64,000 nt of DNA. Origin: Paucimonas lemoignei. Lineage in GTDB: Bacteria > Pseudomonadota > Gammaproteobacteria > Pseudomonadales > Pseudomonadaceae. The notes below the pieces were generated by a model. It saw only the letters and a list, made by a program, of their open reading frames with translations, was not told the DNA's origin and did not search any database. Each line of letters begins with the position of its first letter. Position 1 is the stretch's first letter. The translations under genes and the position numbers were made by a program. The stretch lies in assembly GCA_900475325.1 (NCBI GenBank), contig LS483371.1, positions 3,100,001 to 3,164,000 of the forward strand, read 5' to 3'. This document shows positions 8,025 through 16,645 of the stretch, one piece after another.

Positions 8025-9089
8025 ATGCTCGGTTATCTCTTGCGACGGCTGCTGCTGATCATCCCAACACTGCTGTGCATTCTGCTGGTCAATTTTTTCA
8101 TCGTGCAGGCCGCGCCCGGCGGGCCGGTCGAGCAGGCCATCGCCAAGCTGCAAGGGATCGGCGGCGCCAGCGTCGGCAGTGCGGGTTCCGAGACGCTCAG
8201 CAGCAGCCCATCACGGGCCGCACGCGGGCTGGACCCGAAGTTGATCAAGGAAATCGAGCATCAATACGGTTTCGACAAACCGCTGCACGAGCGCCTGTGG
8301 CTGATGCTGAAAAACTACGCTCAGCTGGATTTCGGCAACAGCTTCTTCCGGGGTGCCAGCGTCACGGACCTGATCCTGCAAAAGATGCCGGTGTCCATTT
8401 CCCTGGGCTTGTGGGCCACCTTGCTGACGTACCTGATTTCCATTCCGCTGGGCATTCGCAAAGCCGTGCGCCATGGTAGCCAGTTCGACATCTGGAGCAG
8501 CACGGCAATCATCATCGGCTACGCGATGCCAGCGTTTCTGTTCGCCATGCTGCTGGTGGTGATGTTTGCGGGCGGCACGTCGCTGCACTGGTTCCCGGTA
8601 CGCGGGCTGGTGTCGGAAAATTTCGAGCAGATGAGCATGACCGGCAAGATTGCCGATTATTTTTGGCATCTGGTGCTGCCCGTTTCCTCCCTGGTGATTG
8701 GCGGCTTTGCGACGCTGACGATCCTCACCAAGAACTCGTTCCTCAACGAGGTGACACGCCAGTACGTGGTAACCGCCAGGGCCAAAGGCCTGAGTGAGCG
8801 GCGCGTGCTGTACGGCCATGTGTTTCGCAATGCGATGCTGCTGGTGGTGGCGGGCATCCCCCAGGCGTTTATCAGCGTGTTCTTTGCCGGTTCCCTGCTG
8901 ATCGAGGTGATCTTCTCCCTGGATGGCCTGGGCCGCATGAGTTACGAAGCGGCGGTGTCCAGGGATTACCCCGTGGTGTTCGGCTCGCTGTTCATCTTCA
9001 CGCTGTTCGGCTTGCTGATCAAACTGGTGGGCGACATCTGTTACACGCTGGTGGACCCGCGAATCGACTTCAGCGCGAGGAACGCCTGA
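8025..9089 (+). CDS. yejB: Peptide ABC transporter permease YejB
   Basis: Inner-membrane permease of the DppB/OppB class, 354 residues. It begins with a membrane helix ([19 protein letters not shown]), has an extended periplasmic loop rich in Ser/Gly (residues about 45-65), and ends with five more helices. The EAA-loop contacting the ATPase is [19 protein letters not shown]. Its stop overlaps the yejE start by one base (TGATG), indicating translational coupling. Confidence 0.95.
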   Translation: MLGYLLRRLLLIIPTLLCILLVNFFIVQAAPGGPVEQAIAKLQGIGGASVGSAGSETLSSSPSRAARGLDPKLIKEIEHQYGFDKPLHERLWLMLKNYAQLDFGNSFFRGASVTDLILQKMPVSISLGLWATLLTYLISIPLGIRKAVRHGSQFDIWSSTAIIIGYAMPAFLFAMLLVVMFAGGTSLHWFPVRGLVSENFEQMSMTGKIADYFWHLVLPVSSLVIGGFATLTILTKNSFLNEVTRQYVVTARAKGLSERRVLYGHVFRNAMLLVVAGIPQAFISVFFAGSLLIEVIFSLDGLGRMSYEAAVSRDYPVVFGSLFIFTLFGLLIKLVGDICYTLVDPRIDFSARNA

Positions 9090-10111
9090 TGCGCAGACTT
9101 TCTCCGCTGGCCCAGCGTCGTCTGGATCGTTTTCGCAGTAACCGCCGCGGCTGGTGGTCGCTGTGGCTGTTTTGCGGGTTGTTCGTGTTGAGCCTGGGCG
9201 GCGAACTGATCGCCAACGACAAGCCGCTGGTGGTCAGTTATCAGGGCTCACTGTATTTCCCGGCATTGAAACGCTACACCGAGCAGGAGTTCGGCGGCCA
9301 GTTGCCATTTCAGCCGGATTACCGCAGTGATTACGTTCGCCAACTGATTGACAAAGACGGCGGCTGGATGCTGTTTCCTCCAATCCCCTTCAGTGACGAC
9401 ACGCCCAACTACGACTTGAACCGCCCTGCCCCCAGCCCGCCGTCCGGCGAAAACTGGCTGGGCACCGATGATCAGGCCCGGGACGTGCTGGCCCGGGTGA
9501 TTTTCGGCGCGCGTGTGTCGATTCTGTTTGCCCTGGCCCTGACCGCCATCAGCGCTCTGATCGGCATCACCGCGGGGGCACTGCAGGGTTATTACGGCGG
9601 CTGGATCGACCTGCTCGGTCAGCGTCTGCTGGAGGTCTGGTCAGGCTTGCCGGTGCTTTACCTGCTGATCATTTTGTCCGGCTTCGTCGAACCCAACTTC
9701 TGGTGGCTGCTGGGCATCATGGCGCTGTTTTCGTGGCTGGCGCTGGTGGATGTGGTGCGTGCCGAATTCCTCCGGGGCCGCAACCTGGAATACGTGAAGG
9801 CCGCCAGGGCACTGGGCCTGAGCGACCGTACGGTCATCGTGCGGCACATCCTGCCCAATGCCATGAATGCGACCTTGAGTTACCTGCCCTTCATCCTCAC
9901 CGGCGCGATATCAACCCTGACGGCGCTGGATTTTCTCGGCTTCGGCATGCCCGCAGGCAGCGCGTCCCTGGGTGAGCTGATCGCTCAGGGCAAGCAGAAC
10001 CTGCAGGCGCCCTGGCTGGGTCTGACGGCGTTCTTCACCCTGGCGCTGATACTGTCGCTGCTGGTTTTCATTGGCGAGGCGCTGCGCGATGCCTTTGACC
10101 CGAGGTCTTGA
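9089..10111 (+). CDS. yejE: Peptide ABC transporter permease YejE
   Basis: DppC/OppC-class permease, 340 residues, partner of YejB. A first helix (WWSLWLFCGLFVLSLGG) is followed by a long periplasmic segment typical of YejE (DKPLVVSYQGSLYFPAL and onward), then five helices. The EAA motif is YVKAARALGLSDRTVIVRH. One nucleotide separates its TGA from the yejF ATG. Confidence 0.95.
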   Translation: MRRLSPLAQRRLDRFRSNRRGWWSLWLFCGLFVLSLGGELIANDKPLVVSYQGSLYFPALKRYTEQEFGGQLPFQPDYRSDYVRQLIDKDGGWMLFPPIPFSDDTPNYDLNRPAPSPPSGENWLGTDDQARDVLARVIFGARVSILFALALTAISALIGITAGALQGYYGGWIDLLGQRLLEVWSGLPVLYLLIILSGFVEPNFWWLLGIMALFSWLALVDVVRAEFLRGRNLEYVKAARALGLSDRTVIVRHILPNAMNATLSYLPFILTGAISTLTALDFLGFGMPAGSASLGELIAQGKQNLQAPWLGLTAFFTLALILSLLVFIGEALRDAFDPRS

Positions 10112-10112
10112 A

Positions 10113-11696
10113 ATGTCAGACAACCTGATCGAAATCCGCGACCTGAGCGTCGCCTTCAACGGTCAGACCGTGGTCAGCCACCTCAGCCTGGATATCCGCC
10201 CCGGGGAATGCCTGGCGCTGGTGGGCGAATCCGGGTCCGGCAAGTCAGTGACCGCGCATTCGATCCTACAACTGTTGCCCACTACTGGCACCGTGAGCAC
10301 CGGCAGCATTACCTATCGAGGCCAGCAATTGCTGGGCGCCGACGGCAAGACCCTGCGCGAACTGCGTGGCAACCGCATCGCGATGATCTTTCAGGAGCCG
10401 ATGACCTCCCTCAACCCGCTGCACACGGTGGCCAAGCAGATCGGCGAGACCCTGCTGCTGCACAAGGGCATGACCGGTCGAACGGCGCAGAAACGCATTC
10501 TCGAACTGCTCGAACTGGTGGGCATCCAGCACCCGCAGAAACGTCTCAAGGCTTACCCCCACGAGCTGTCTGGCGGACAGCGGCAGCGGGTCATGATCGC
10601 CATGGCCCTGGCGTGCGAGCCGGAGCTGTTGATCGCCGATGAGCCCACCACCGCGCTGGACGTGACCGTGCAGCGCAAAATTCTGCTATTGCTCAAGCAG
10701 TTGCAGCAGCGCTTGAACATGTCGCTGTTACTGATCAGCCATGACCTGAATCTGGTCCACAGCATCGCCCAGCGGGTGTGCGTGATGCGTGCCGGTGAAA
10801 TCGTTGAGCAGTCCAACTGCCATTCGCTGTTCAAAGAACCGCAGCACCCGTACAGCAAACTGCTGCTCGACGCCGAACCCGCGGGCGAGCCGTTGCCTCG
10901 GGACAGCCGGGAAAAGGTACTGGAAGTCGATAACCTGCGGGTCTGGTTCTCCCTGGGCGGCGGGATTTTCCGGCGTCACAAGGAATACCTCAAGGCCGTG
11001 GATGACATCAGCCTGAGCATCGAGCGCGGCAAAACCCTCGGAATCGTGGGCGAATCCGGCTCCGGAAAGTCGACACTTGGTCAGGCAATCCTGCGTCTTC
11101 TCGAATCGCGTGGCAGTATCCGCTTTCAGGGTCAGAGCCTGGACGGCCTGAACCAGAAGCAGATGCGGCCCTGGCGCAAGCAGATGCAAGTCGTGTTTCA
11201 AGACCCCTACGGCAGCCTCAGCCCGCGGATGTCGGTGGCGCAGATCATCAGCGAAGGCTTGGAAGTGCACAGCCAGCTAGACCCGGTGCAATGCGAAGTC
11301 GAAGTGATTCGTGTGCTGGAGGAAGTCGGTATCGACCCGCAAAGTCGCCATCGCTACCCTCACGAATTCTCAGGCGGCCAACGTCAACGCATTGCTATCG
11401 CTCGGGCACTGGTGCTCAAACCCGCGCTGATCCTGCTGGATGAGCCGACCTCGGCACTGGATCGCACGGTACAGAAACAAGTGGTGGCATTGCTTCGACA
11501 ACTGCAGGAAAAACACGGCCTGACGTATTTGTTCATCAGTCACGATCTGGCCGTGGTCAAAGCCCTTGCTCATGATGTGATCGTGGTCAAGGACGGGAAA
11601 GTCGTCGAACGTGGCGCGAGCCATGACCTGTTCGACGCGCCTCAGCATCCTTACACCCAGGAATTGCTGGCGGCGGCACATCCCGGTTTCAGCTGA
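10113..11696 (+). CDS. yejF: Peptide ABC transporter ATPase YejF (two fused nucleotide-binding domains)
   Basis: A 527-residue protein carrying two ABC ATPase domains in one chain, so it replaces the usual DppD/DppF pair. Domain 1: Walker [10 protein letters not shown], signature LSGGQRQR, Walker B LLIADEP. Domain 2: Walker [10 protein letters not shown], signature [14 protein letters not shown], Walker [13 protein letters not shown]. After each domain is the oligopeptide-family C-terminal extension ([22 protein letters not shown]). Start at ATG 10113 rather than 14 codons earlier, because only it follows the yejE stop. Confidence 0.96.
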   Translation: MSDNLIEIRDLSVAFNGQTVVSHLSLDIRPGECLALVGESGSGKSVTAHSILQLLPTTGTVSTGSITYRGQQLLGADGKTLRELRGNRIAMIFQEPMTSLNPLHTVAKQIGETLLLHKGMTGRTAQKRILELLELVGIQHPQKRLKAYPHELSGGQRQRVMIAMALACEPELLIADEPTTALDVTVQRKILLLLKQLQQRLNMSLLLISHDLNLVHSIAQRVCVMRAGEIVEQSNCHSLFKEPQHPYSKLLLDAEPAGEPLPRDSREKVLEVDNLRVWFSLGGGIFRRHKEYLKAVDDISLSIERGKTLGIVGESGSGKSTLGQAILRLLESRGSIRFQGQSLDGLNQKQMRPWRKQMQVVFQDPYGSLSPRMSVAQIISEGLEVHSQLDPVQCEVEVIRVLEEVGIDPQSRHRYPHEFSGGQRQRIAIARALVLKPALILLDEPTSALDRTVQKQVVALLRQLQEKHGLTYLFISHDLAVVKALAHDVIVVKDGKVVERGASHDLFDAPQHPYTQELLAAAHPGFS

Positions 11697-11748
11697 ATAA
11701 GGGGCATTCTGTGCGGCCAGACGCCGGTTTCAAGTTTCGGAACCCTCT

Positions 11749-13188
11749 ATGACAGAGCCCATGACAGACCCGATGAAAGAAAGCCACAGCCTCGATGATT
11801 ACCTGCGGGTCAGACAACTGGCGATTCGCTCGCTGTTCGAAATCATCGAGCAGTCCAGCGAGGGCACCGTGATCGTCGACAAGGACGCCAACATCGTCTG
11901 GATCAACGAACGTTACGCCCGACGCTTTGGCCTGCAGGACGCCAGCGTTGCCCTGGGCCAGCCGTGCGAAAAAGTCATCCCCGGCAGCCTGTTGCGCCAG
12001 GTTGCAACCAATGGTCGGCCGATCCTGCTGGACATGATGGACACCGCCAAGGACCCGCTGGTAGTCATGCGCCTGCCCATTCATGACGACGCAGGCGGGC
12101 TGATCGGTGCAATTGGTTTCGCCCTGTTTGATGAATTACAGGCCCTCTCCCCGCTGCTCAAGCGCTACCTGAGCATGCAGGAGGAGCTGGCGTCGACGCG
12201 TTCGCTGCTGCGCGAGCGGCAAGCCAAGTACAGCTTTGCGCATTTCATTGGCACCAGCGCCGCCAGCCTTGAAGTCAAACGCCGGGCCCGGCGCAGCGCC
12301 AGTGCCGACTCCCCGGTGCTGCTGTTGGGCGAGACCGGCACCGGCAAGGAGTTGCTGGCCCACGCCATTCATAGCGCTTCACCCCGGGCGCATAAAGCGT
12401 TTGTCAGTATCAACAGTGCCGCGATCCCGGAGACCTTGCTCGAAGCAGAGTTTTTCGGCACCGCGCCGGGGGCGTTTACCGGTGCTGATCGCAAGGCGCG
12501 GCCCGGCAAACTGCAGATTGCTCAGGGCGGCACCTTGTTTCTCGATGAGATCGGCGATATGCCGCTGCCTCTGCAAAGCAAGCTGCTGCGGGTGCTCCAG
12601 GAAAAAGAATACGAGCCGGTGGGCTCCAATCAGGTGGTCAAAAGCGACATCCGGTTGATTGCCGCCACTTCGACGGACCTCGAAGCAGCCATCAAACGTG
12701 GCGAATTCCGCGCTGACCTGTATTACCGCCTCAGTGTAGTGCCTATCCAGGTTCCGCCACTGCGTGAGCGGCTGGATGATTTGCCTGCCCTGAGCGAAGC
12801 CATTCTGGAAGAACTGCGCAGCCAGCACGAACTAGAACCCAGTGCCTTGACGCTGCTGGCACAGCACGCCTGGCCCGGCAACATCCGCGAATTACGCAAC
12901 GTGCTGGAACGCGCCGCGCTGCTCAGCGATGACTTGGTGCTCGACGCCAGAGAAATCCGTGCCGCTATCGGCAATCTGATCCCGCTAACCTGCTCTGCCA
13001 GCCTCGAAGGCGGCGCGACAACCTTCGAAACCTTCAGCCAGGCTCGCCAGCGCTTTGATCGGCAGGTTATCGAACAGGCGCTGCTGCAATGTGCCGGCAA
13101 CGTGGTCAACGCTGCCAGCCAGCTGGGGCTGGGCCGCTCGACGCTGTACAAGAAGATGGCAGCCCTGGGCATTGTCGAGTCTCCATAA
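11749..13188 (+). CDS. hbcR: Sigma-54 enhancer-binding regulator (HbcR-like)
   Basis: A 479-residue activator of RpoN-dependent transcription. An N-terminal PAS-type sensor spans about residues 28-130 (SSEGTVIVDKDANIVWINERY). The AAA+ domain (about 168-395) has Walker A GETGTGKE, an intact GAFTGA loop that contacts sigma-54, and Walker B GTLFLDEIGD. A Fis-type helix-turn-helix closes it (VVNAASQLGLGRSTLYKKM). It precedes a GntP permease and 3-hydroxybutyrate dehydrogenase behind a -24/-12 promoter. P. aeruginosa PA2005 (HbcR) controls (R)-3-hydroxybutyrate use from the same arrangement, hence the name. The ligand sensed by PAS is unknown. Confidence 0.88.
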   Translation: MTEPMTDPMKESHSLDDYLRVRQLAIRSLFEIIEQSSEGTVIVDKDANIVWINERYARRFGLQDASVALGQPCEKVIPGSLLRQVATNGRPILLDMMDTAKDPLVVMRLPIHDDAGGLIGAIGFALFDELQALSPLLKRYLSMQEELASTRSLLRERQAKYSFAHFIGTSAASLEVKRRARRSASADSPVLLLGETGTGKELLAHAIHSASPRAHKAFVSINSAAIPETLLEAEFFGTAPGAFTGADRKARPGKLQIAQGGTLFLDEIGDMPLPLQSKLLRVLQEKEYEPVGSNQVVKSDIRLIAATSTDLEAAIKRGEFRADLYYRLSVVPIQVPPLRERLDDLPALSEAILEELRSQHELEPSALTLLAQHAWPGNIRELRNVLERAALLSDDLVLDAREIRAAIGNLIPLTCSASLEGGATTFETFSQARQRFDRQVIEQALLQCAGNVVNAASQLGLGRSTLYKKMAALGIVESP

Positions 13189-13288
13189 CGAGACAGCAGT
13201 CCCGAAAAAGAGATTTACGCCCCTTAAGCGGCCAGCAGCTCTAGCTTGCCAGCTGTGTTGATGCAGGCGTCGCGACTCCCGCCTTGCA

Positions 13289-13306
13289 AGTCTCTGTAGA
13301 GAGACT
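13289..13306. promoter_or_regulatory. Inverted repeat upstream of the sigma-54 promoter (candidate HbcR site)
   Basis: AGTCTCT-GTAG-AGAGACT, perfect 7-nt arms, about 63 nt upstream of the -24 element. Position and symmetry fit an enhancer-binding-protein site; it has no T-run and so is unlikely to be the hbcR terminator. Inference only. Confidence 0.45.
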
Positions 13307-13368
13307 GCTGCTCGTCCGCTCATTCTGTTAAACCGAATAAATTCATTAAATTCAATGGCTTGAAAATT

Positions 13369-13384
13369 TGGCACGGAAACCGCT
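13369..13384 (+). promoter_or_regulatory. Sigma-54 (-24/-12) promoter for the 3-hydroxybutyrate genes
   Basis: TTGGCACGGAAACCGCTA spans 13368-13385 and has GG and GC exactly ten bases apart, matching the RpoN consensus (TGGCACG with a near TTGC element). It lies about 125 nt before the permease start and just after an RpoN activator gene. No competing -35/-10 pair is evident. Confidence 0.82.
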
Positions 13385-13509
13385 ACGGCGTCCGTGCGGC
13401 ACCGCCGCAGCCGAAAACAATAACAATATGCCGACAGATTCCAGCACGCCGTACAGAGCGCCTTCGGCAGCCTCTGAGTTCGCCGGATTCCCAGGCCAGG
13501 AGACACTCA

Positions 13510-14901
13510 ATGAGTGTGATCATCGCCTTGGCAGCTCTCGCGCTGTTGATGCTTGCTGCCTACCGTGGCTACAGCGTTATTCTCTTTGCTCCCATCGCTG
13601 CCATGGGCGCGGTGTTGCTGACCGACCCTTCAGCCGTCGCGCCTGCCTTCACCGGGGTGTTCATGGACAAGATGGTGGGCTTCATCAAACTGTACTTTCC
13701 GGTTTTTCTGCTAGGCGCCGTGTTTGGCAAGTTGATCGAGCTGTCCGGTTTTTCCCGCGCGATTGTGGCGGCGGCCATCGGCGTACTCGGTACCCGCCAG
13801 GCGATGCTGGTGATTGTGCTGGTCTGCGCGTTGCTGACCTACGGCGGTGTGTCGCTGTTCGTGGTGGTGTTCGCGGTCTACCCGTTCGCTGCCGAAATGT
13901 TTCGTCAGAGCAATATTCCCAAGCGGCTGATCCCCGCGACCATTGCCCTGGGCGCGTTCTCGTTCACTATGGACGCCCTGCCCGGCACGCCGCAGATCCA
14001 GAACATCATCCCGACCACCTTTTTCAACACCACGGCCTGGGCTGCACCCTGGCTGGGGGTAATCGGCACGATTTTCGTGTTCAGCGCCGGCATGCTGTAC
14101 CTGCAACGCCAGCGCAACAAAGCGCAGCGCGCAGGCGAAGGGTACGGCACTGAGCTGCGCAACGAGCCAGAAACCGCCGAAGACATCAAGCTGCCCAACC
14201 CGTGGATCGCCCTGTCGCCATTACTGTTGGTGGGCGTCATGAATCTGCTGTTCACTTGGTGGATACCCCAGTGGTACGGCAAGACCCACACCCTGGCATT
14301 GCCTGGCATGGCCACGCCCGTGCAAACCGAAGTCGCCAAACTGACCGCCATCTGGGCGGTGGAAGCGGCATTGCTGGTGGGCATTGTCATGGTGCTGGCG
14401 TTCGGCTTCACCGCCATTAAGAGTCGACTGGCAGAAGGCAGCAAGAGCGCGGTCAGCGGCGCACTGCTCGCCGCAATGAACACCGCCTCCGAATACGGCT
14501 TTGGCGCAGTCATCGCGTCGCTGCCTGGCTTTCTGGTGTTGGCGGACTGGCTCAAGAACATCCCCAATCCACTGGTCAACGAAGCCATTACCGTGACCTT
14601 GCTGGCCGGGATTACTGGGTCGGCCTCGGGCGGCATGAGCATTGCTCTGGCGGCTATGTCCAATACCTTCATCAGCGCCGCCAACGCAGCGAACATTCCT
14701 CTGGAAGTCCTGCACCGCGTCGCGGCCATGGCCAGCGGCGGCATGGACACTCTGCCGCACAACGGCGCGGTGATTACTTTGCTGGCGGTCACCGGGTTGA
14801 CCCACCGCGAGGCTTACAAAGACATCTTTGGCATCACCATCATCAAGACCCTGGCGGTATTTGTGGTGATTGGCACCTTCTACGCCACTGGCATTGTGTG
14901 A
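13510..14901 (+). CDS. GntP-family permease, probable 3-hydroxybutyrate transporter
   Basis: A 463-residue integral membrane carrier of the GntP/ion-transporter superfamily with about 12 hydrophobic segments. Family-like blocks: YPFAAEMFRQSNIPKRLIPA, DALPGTPQIQNIIPTTFF, and near the C-terminus GGMDTLPHNGAVITLLAVTG. Start at ATG 13510 with AGGAG 7 nt upstream; the longer frame has no membrane-protein character. It sits directly after the sigma-54 promoter and 10 nt before the hydroxybutyrate dehydrogenase gene, so its cargo is probably 3-hydroxybutyrate. Confidence 0.88.
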   Translation: MSVIIALAALALLMLAAYRGYSVILFAPIAAMGAVLLTDPSAVAPAFTGVFMDKMVGFIKLYFPVFLLGAVFGKLIELSGFSRAIVAAAIGVLGTRQAMLVIVLVCALLTYGGVSLFVVVFAVYPFAAEMFRQSNIPKRLIPATIALGAFSFTMDALPGTPQIQNIIPTTFFNTTAWAAPWLGVIGTIFVFSAGMLYLQRQRNKAQRAGEGYGTELRNEPETAEDIKLPNPWIALSPLLLVGVMNLLFTWWIPQWYGKTHTLALPGMATPVQTEVAKLTAIWAVEAALLVGIVMVLAFGFTAIKSRLAEGSKSAVSGALLAAMNTASEYGFGAVIASLPGFLVLADWLKNIPNPLVNEAITVTLLAGITGSASGGMSIALAAMSNTFISAANAANIPLEVLHRVAAMASGGMDTLPHNGAVITLLAVTGLTHREAYKDIFGITIIKTLAVFVVIGTFYATGIV

Positions 14902-14911
14902 GGCACTGAAT

Positions 14912-15682
14912 ATGAGTCTGCAAGGTAAAACGGCATTGGTCACCGGCTCCACCAGCGGCATCGGCCTGGGTATCGCCCTGAGCCTGGCCAAAGCGGGCGC
15001 TGACCTGATCCTCAATGGCTTTGGCGACGCCTCGGCCGTGGTCGCCGAGGTGGAGAAATTCGGCGTCAAGGTGGGCCATCATCCGGCCGACGTCAGCAAG
15101 CCTGAGGAGATCGCTGACATGATCGCTTACGCCGAGCGCGAGTTTGGCGGGGTCGACATTCTGGTCAACAACGCGGGGATCCAGCACGTCGACACCGTCG
15201 AGGCGTTTCCGGTTGAGCGCTGGGACGCCATCATCGCCATCAACCTGTCCTCGGTGTTCCATAGCACCCGCCTGTGCCTGCCGGGCATGCGCAGTAAAAA
15301 CTGGGGGCGCATCGTCAACATCGCGTCGGTCCACGGGCTGGTGGGGTCCACCGGCAAGGCCGCCTATGTGGCGGCCAAACACGGCGTGATCGGGCTGACC
15401 AAAGTCGTCGGCCTGGAAACCGCCACAACGCCCATTACCTGCAACGCGATCTGCCCCGGCTGGGTGTTGACGCCTTTGGTGCAGCAGCAGATCGACGACC
15501 GCGCAGCCGTCAGCGGCGACCCTGATCAGGCCCGGCATGACCTGCTGGCCGAGAAACAACCCTCGCTGGAGTTCGTGACGCCATCGCAATTGGGCGAGTT
15601 GGTGTTGTTTTTGTGCAGCGAGGCTGGCAGCCAGGTGCGCGGCGCGGCGTGGAATATTGATGGGGGATGGTTGGCGAGGTAA
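14912..15682 (+). CDS. hbdH: D-3-hydroxybutyrate dehydrogenase
   Basis: NAD-dependent SDR converting (R)-3-hydroxybutyrate to acetoacetate; 256 residues, the normal size. Seen: cofactor motif TGSTSGIGLG, NNAG, catalytic Ser in NIASVHGLVGS, Tyr and Lys in AAYVAAKHG, and the family-type end GAAWNIDGGWLAR. Cotranscribed with the permease. The CoA transferase needed to use acetoacetate is not in this window. Confidence 0.93.
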   Translation: MSLQGKTALVTGSTSGIGLGIALSLAKAGADLILNGFGDASAVVAEVEKFGVKVGHHPADVSKPEEIADMIAYAEREFGGVDILVNNAGIQHVDTVEAFPVERWDAIIAINLSSVFHSTRLCLPGMRSKNWGRIVNIASVHGLVGSTGKAAYVAAKHGVIGLTKVVGLETATTPITCNAICPGWVLTPLVQQQIDDRAAVSGDPDQARHDLLAEKQPSLEFVTPSQLGELVLFLCSEAGSQVRGAAWNIDGGWLAR

Positions 15683-15693
15683 TGGCTCGACGC

Positions 15694-15778
15694 CCGTAGG
15701 AGCTGCCGAAGGCTGCGAACAGCGGCAGGTCAGACAAACCGCCTTCGCAGCCCTCGTAACCTCGGTCAACTCCTACAG
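15694..15778. repeat. REP-type inverted repeat (GTAGGAGCTGCCGAAGGCTGCGA class)
   Basis: Left arm CGTAGGAGCTGCCGAAGGCT and right arm ending TCAACTCCTACAG form an imperfect long hairpin of about 85 bp, just after hbdH. The same class recurs at 16543, 54720 and 56500. Confidence 0.75.
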
Positions 15779-15845
15779 GACAGTGGTGTGTCTGACATGA
15801 CGCAAACCTTGTAGATACTCCGTTGGGGGAGCCCTAATACCCTGT

Positions 15846-16542
15846 ATATCCAGCAGCGGCGGTGACGCTGATTCACCTTTGCGCCCTTACGGCGCGTCAC
15901 TTTCGAAAAGCCGGGATGCCGGCCCAGACGAAAGTAACCAAAGCGCTCCCGCTCCTCTGTCCGGGTCTTCGCCAAGGCTCAGACTTCCCTCGCTCCGGCA
16001 TTGCTCCGTGGGCCGCCGCAATGGGCCATCCATGGCCCGGTGCGGCTAACCCGGCATCCATGCCGGGTTGCCCACTACTCAATACCTGCGCTCGGCCGGC
16101 CACAAGTCGCAATTTATGTCGCTCATAAATTTTGCGCAGACCCACAGAATCAAAAGCAGCGTGTGGGTCAGGAAGGAATTGATGCTAAAAATCTGCAAAG
16201 CAGATTTGCTTTTGCCTTTGCTTTTCCTGCCACGATTTCCCAGACGACGCAAAATGCGCGTCGGGAGGCTGAGTGGAGGTGCCGTGGGGTGGGTCGCTCG
16301 GCATGGATGCCGAGCGAGCGCCGTTGGGCCATGGATGGCCCGTCGGCGCGTGCCCGCCCCACGGTGCCGGAGCGAAGGGACCGCCGCGAAGCGGGGGCCG
16401 TACGCCAGCGCAGAGGTTTTGGTTACTTTTGGCACCAAAAGTGACCCGGCCGTCAGGACGGAACCTGACTCAGCAGCGACTGGATGCTGTTGTTGCCACT
16501 CGATTCAAGGCGCAGTGCTTTGATTCGTCGAAGCTACAGACA
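15846..16542 (+). repeat. Large composite intergenic repeat, copy A
   Basis: About 700 bp nearly identical, in inverted orientation, to 48643-49382, and related to 54351-55172. It has two facing arms with the same landmarks in the same order: a CACTTT...AAAGTAACCAAA segment, CTCCGGCA, the palindrome GGGCCATCCATGGCCC, then CGGCATCCATGCCG. A less conserved AT-richer core (around 16170-16240) joins the arms. Short frames inside it are repeat artefacts: no start or codon signature holds across copies. No transposase is encoded. Confidence 0.85.
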
Positions 16543-16626
16543 TACAAGGAACTGCCGAAGACTGCGAAGGCGGTGTGTCAGGTGTGTCAGGTGTGTCGCC
16601 TTCGCAGCCTTCGGCAGCTCCTACAG
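16543..16626. repeat. REP-type inverted repeat with tandem GTGTGTCAG loop
   Basis: ACTGCCGAAGACTGCGAAGG pairs with CCTTCGCAGCCTTCGGCAGC across a loop made of three near-identical GTGTGTCAG units (about 16573-16597). It abuts composite repeat A on one side and the pilus ATPase gene on the other, so it may also serve as its 3' structure. Confidence 0.75.
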
Positions 16627-16645
16627 ATGATCGCCTCTCTACGGT

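Noticed and set aside
13368..14153. 261-codon frame over the GntP permease
   Set aside because: Frame-shifted shadow of the permease; no coherent protein features.
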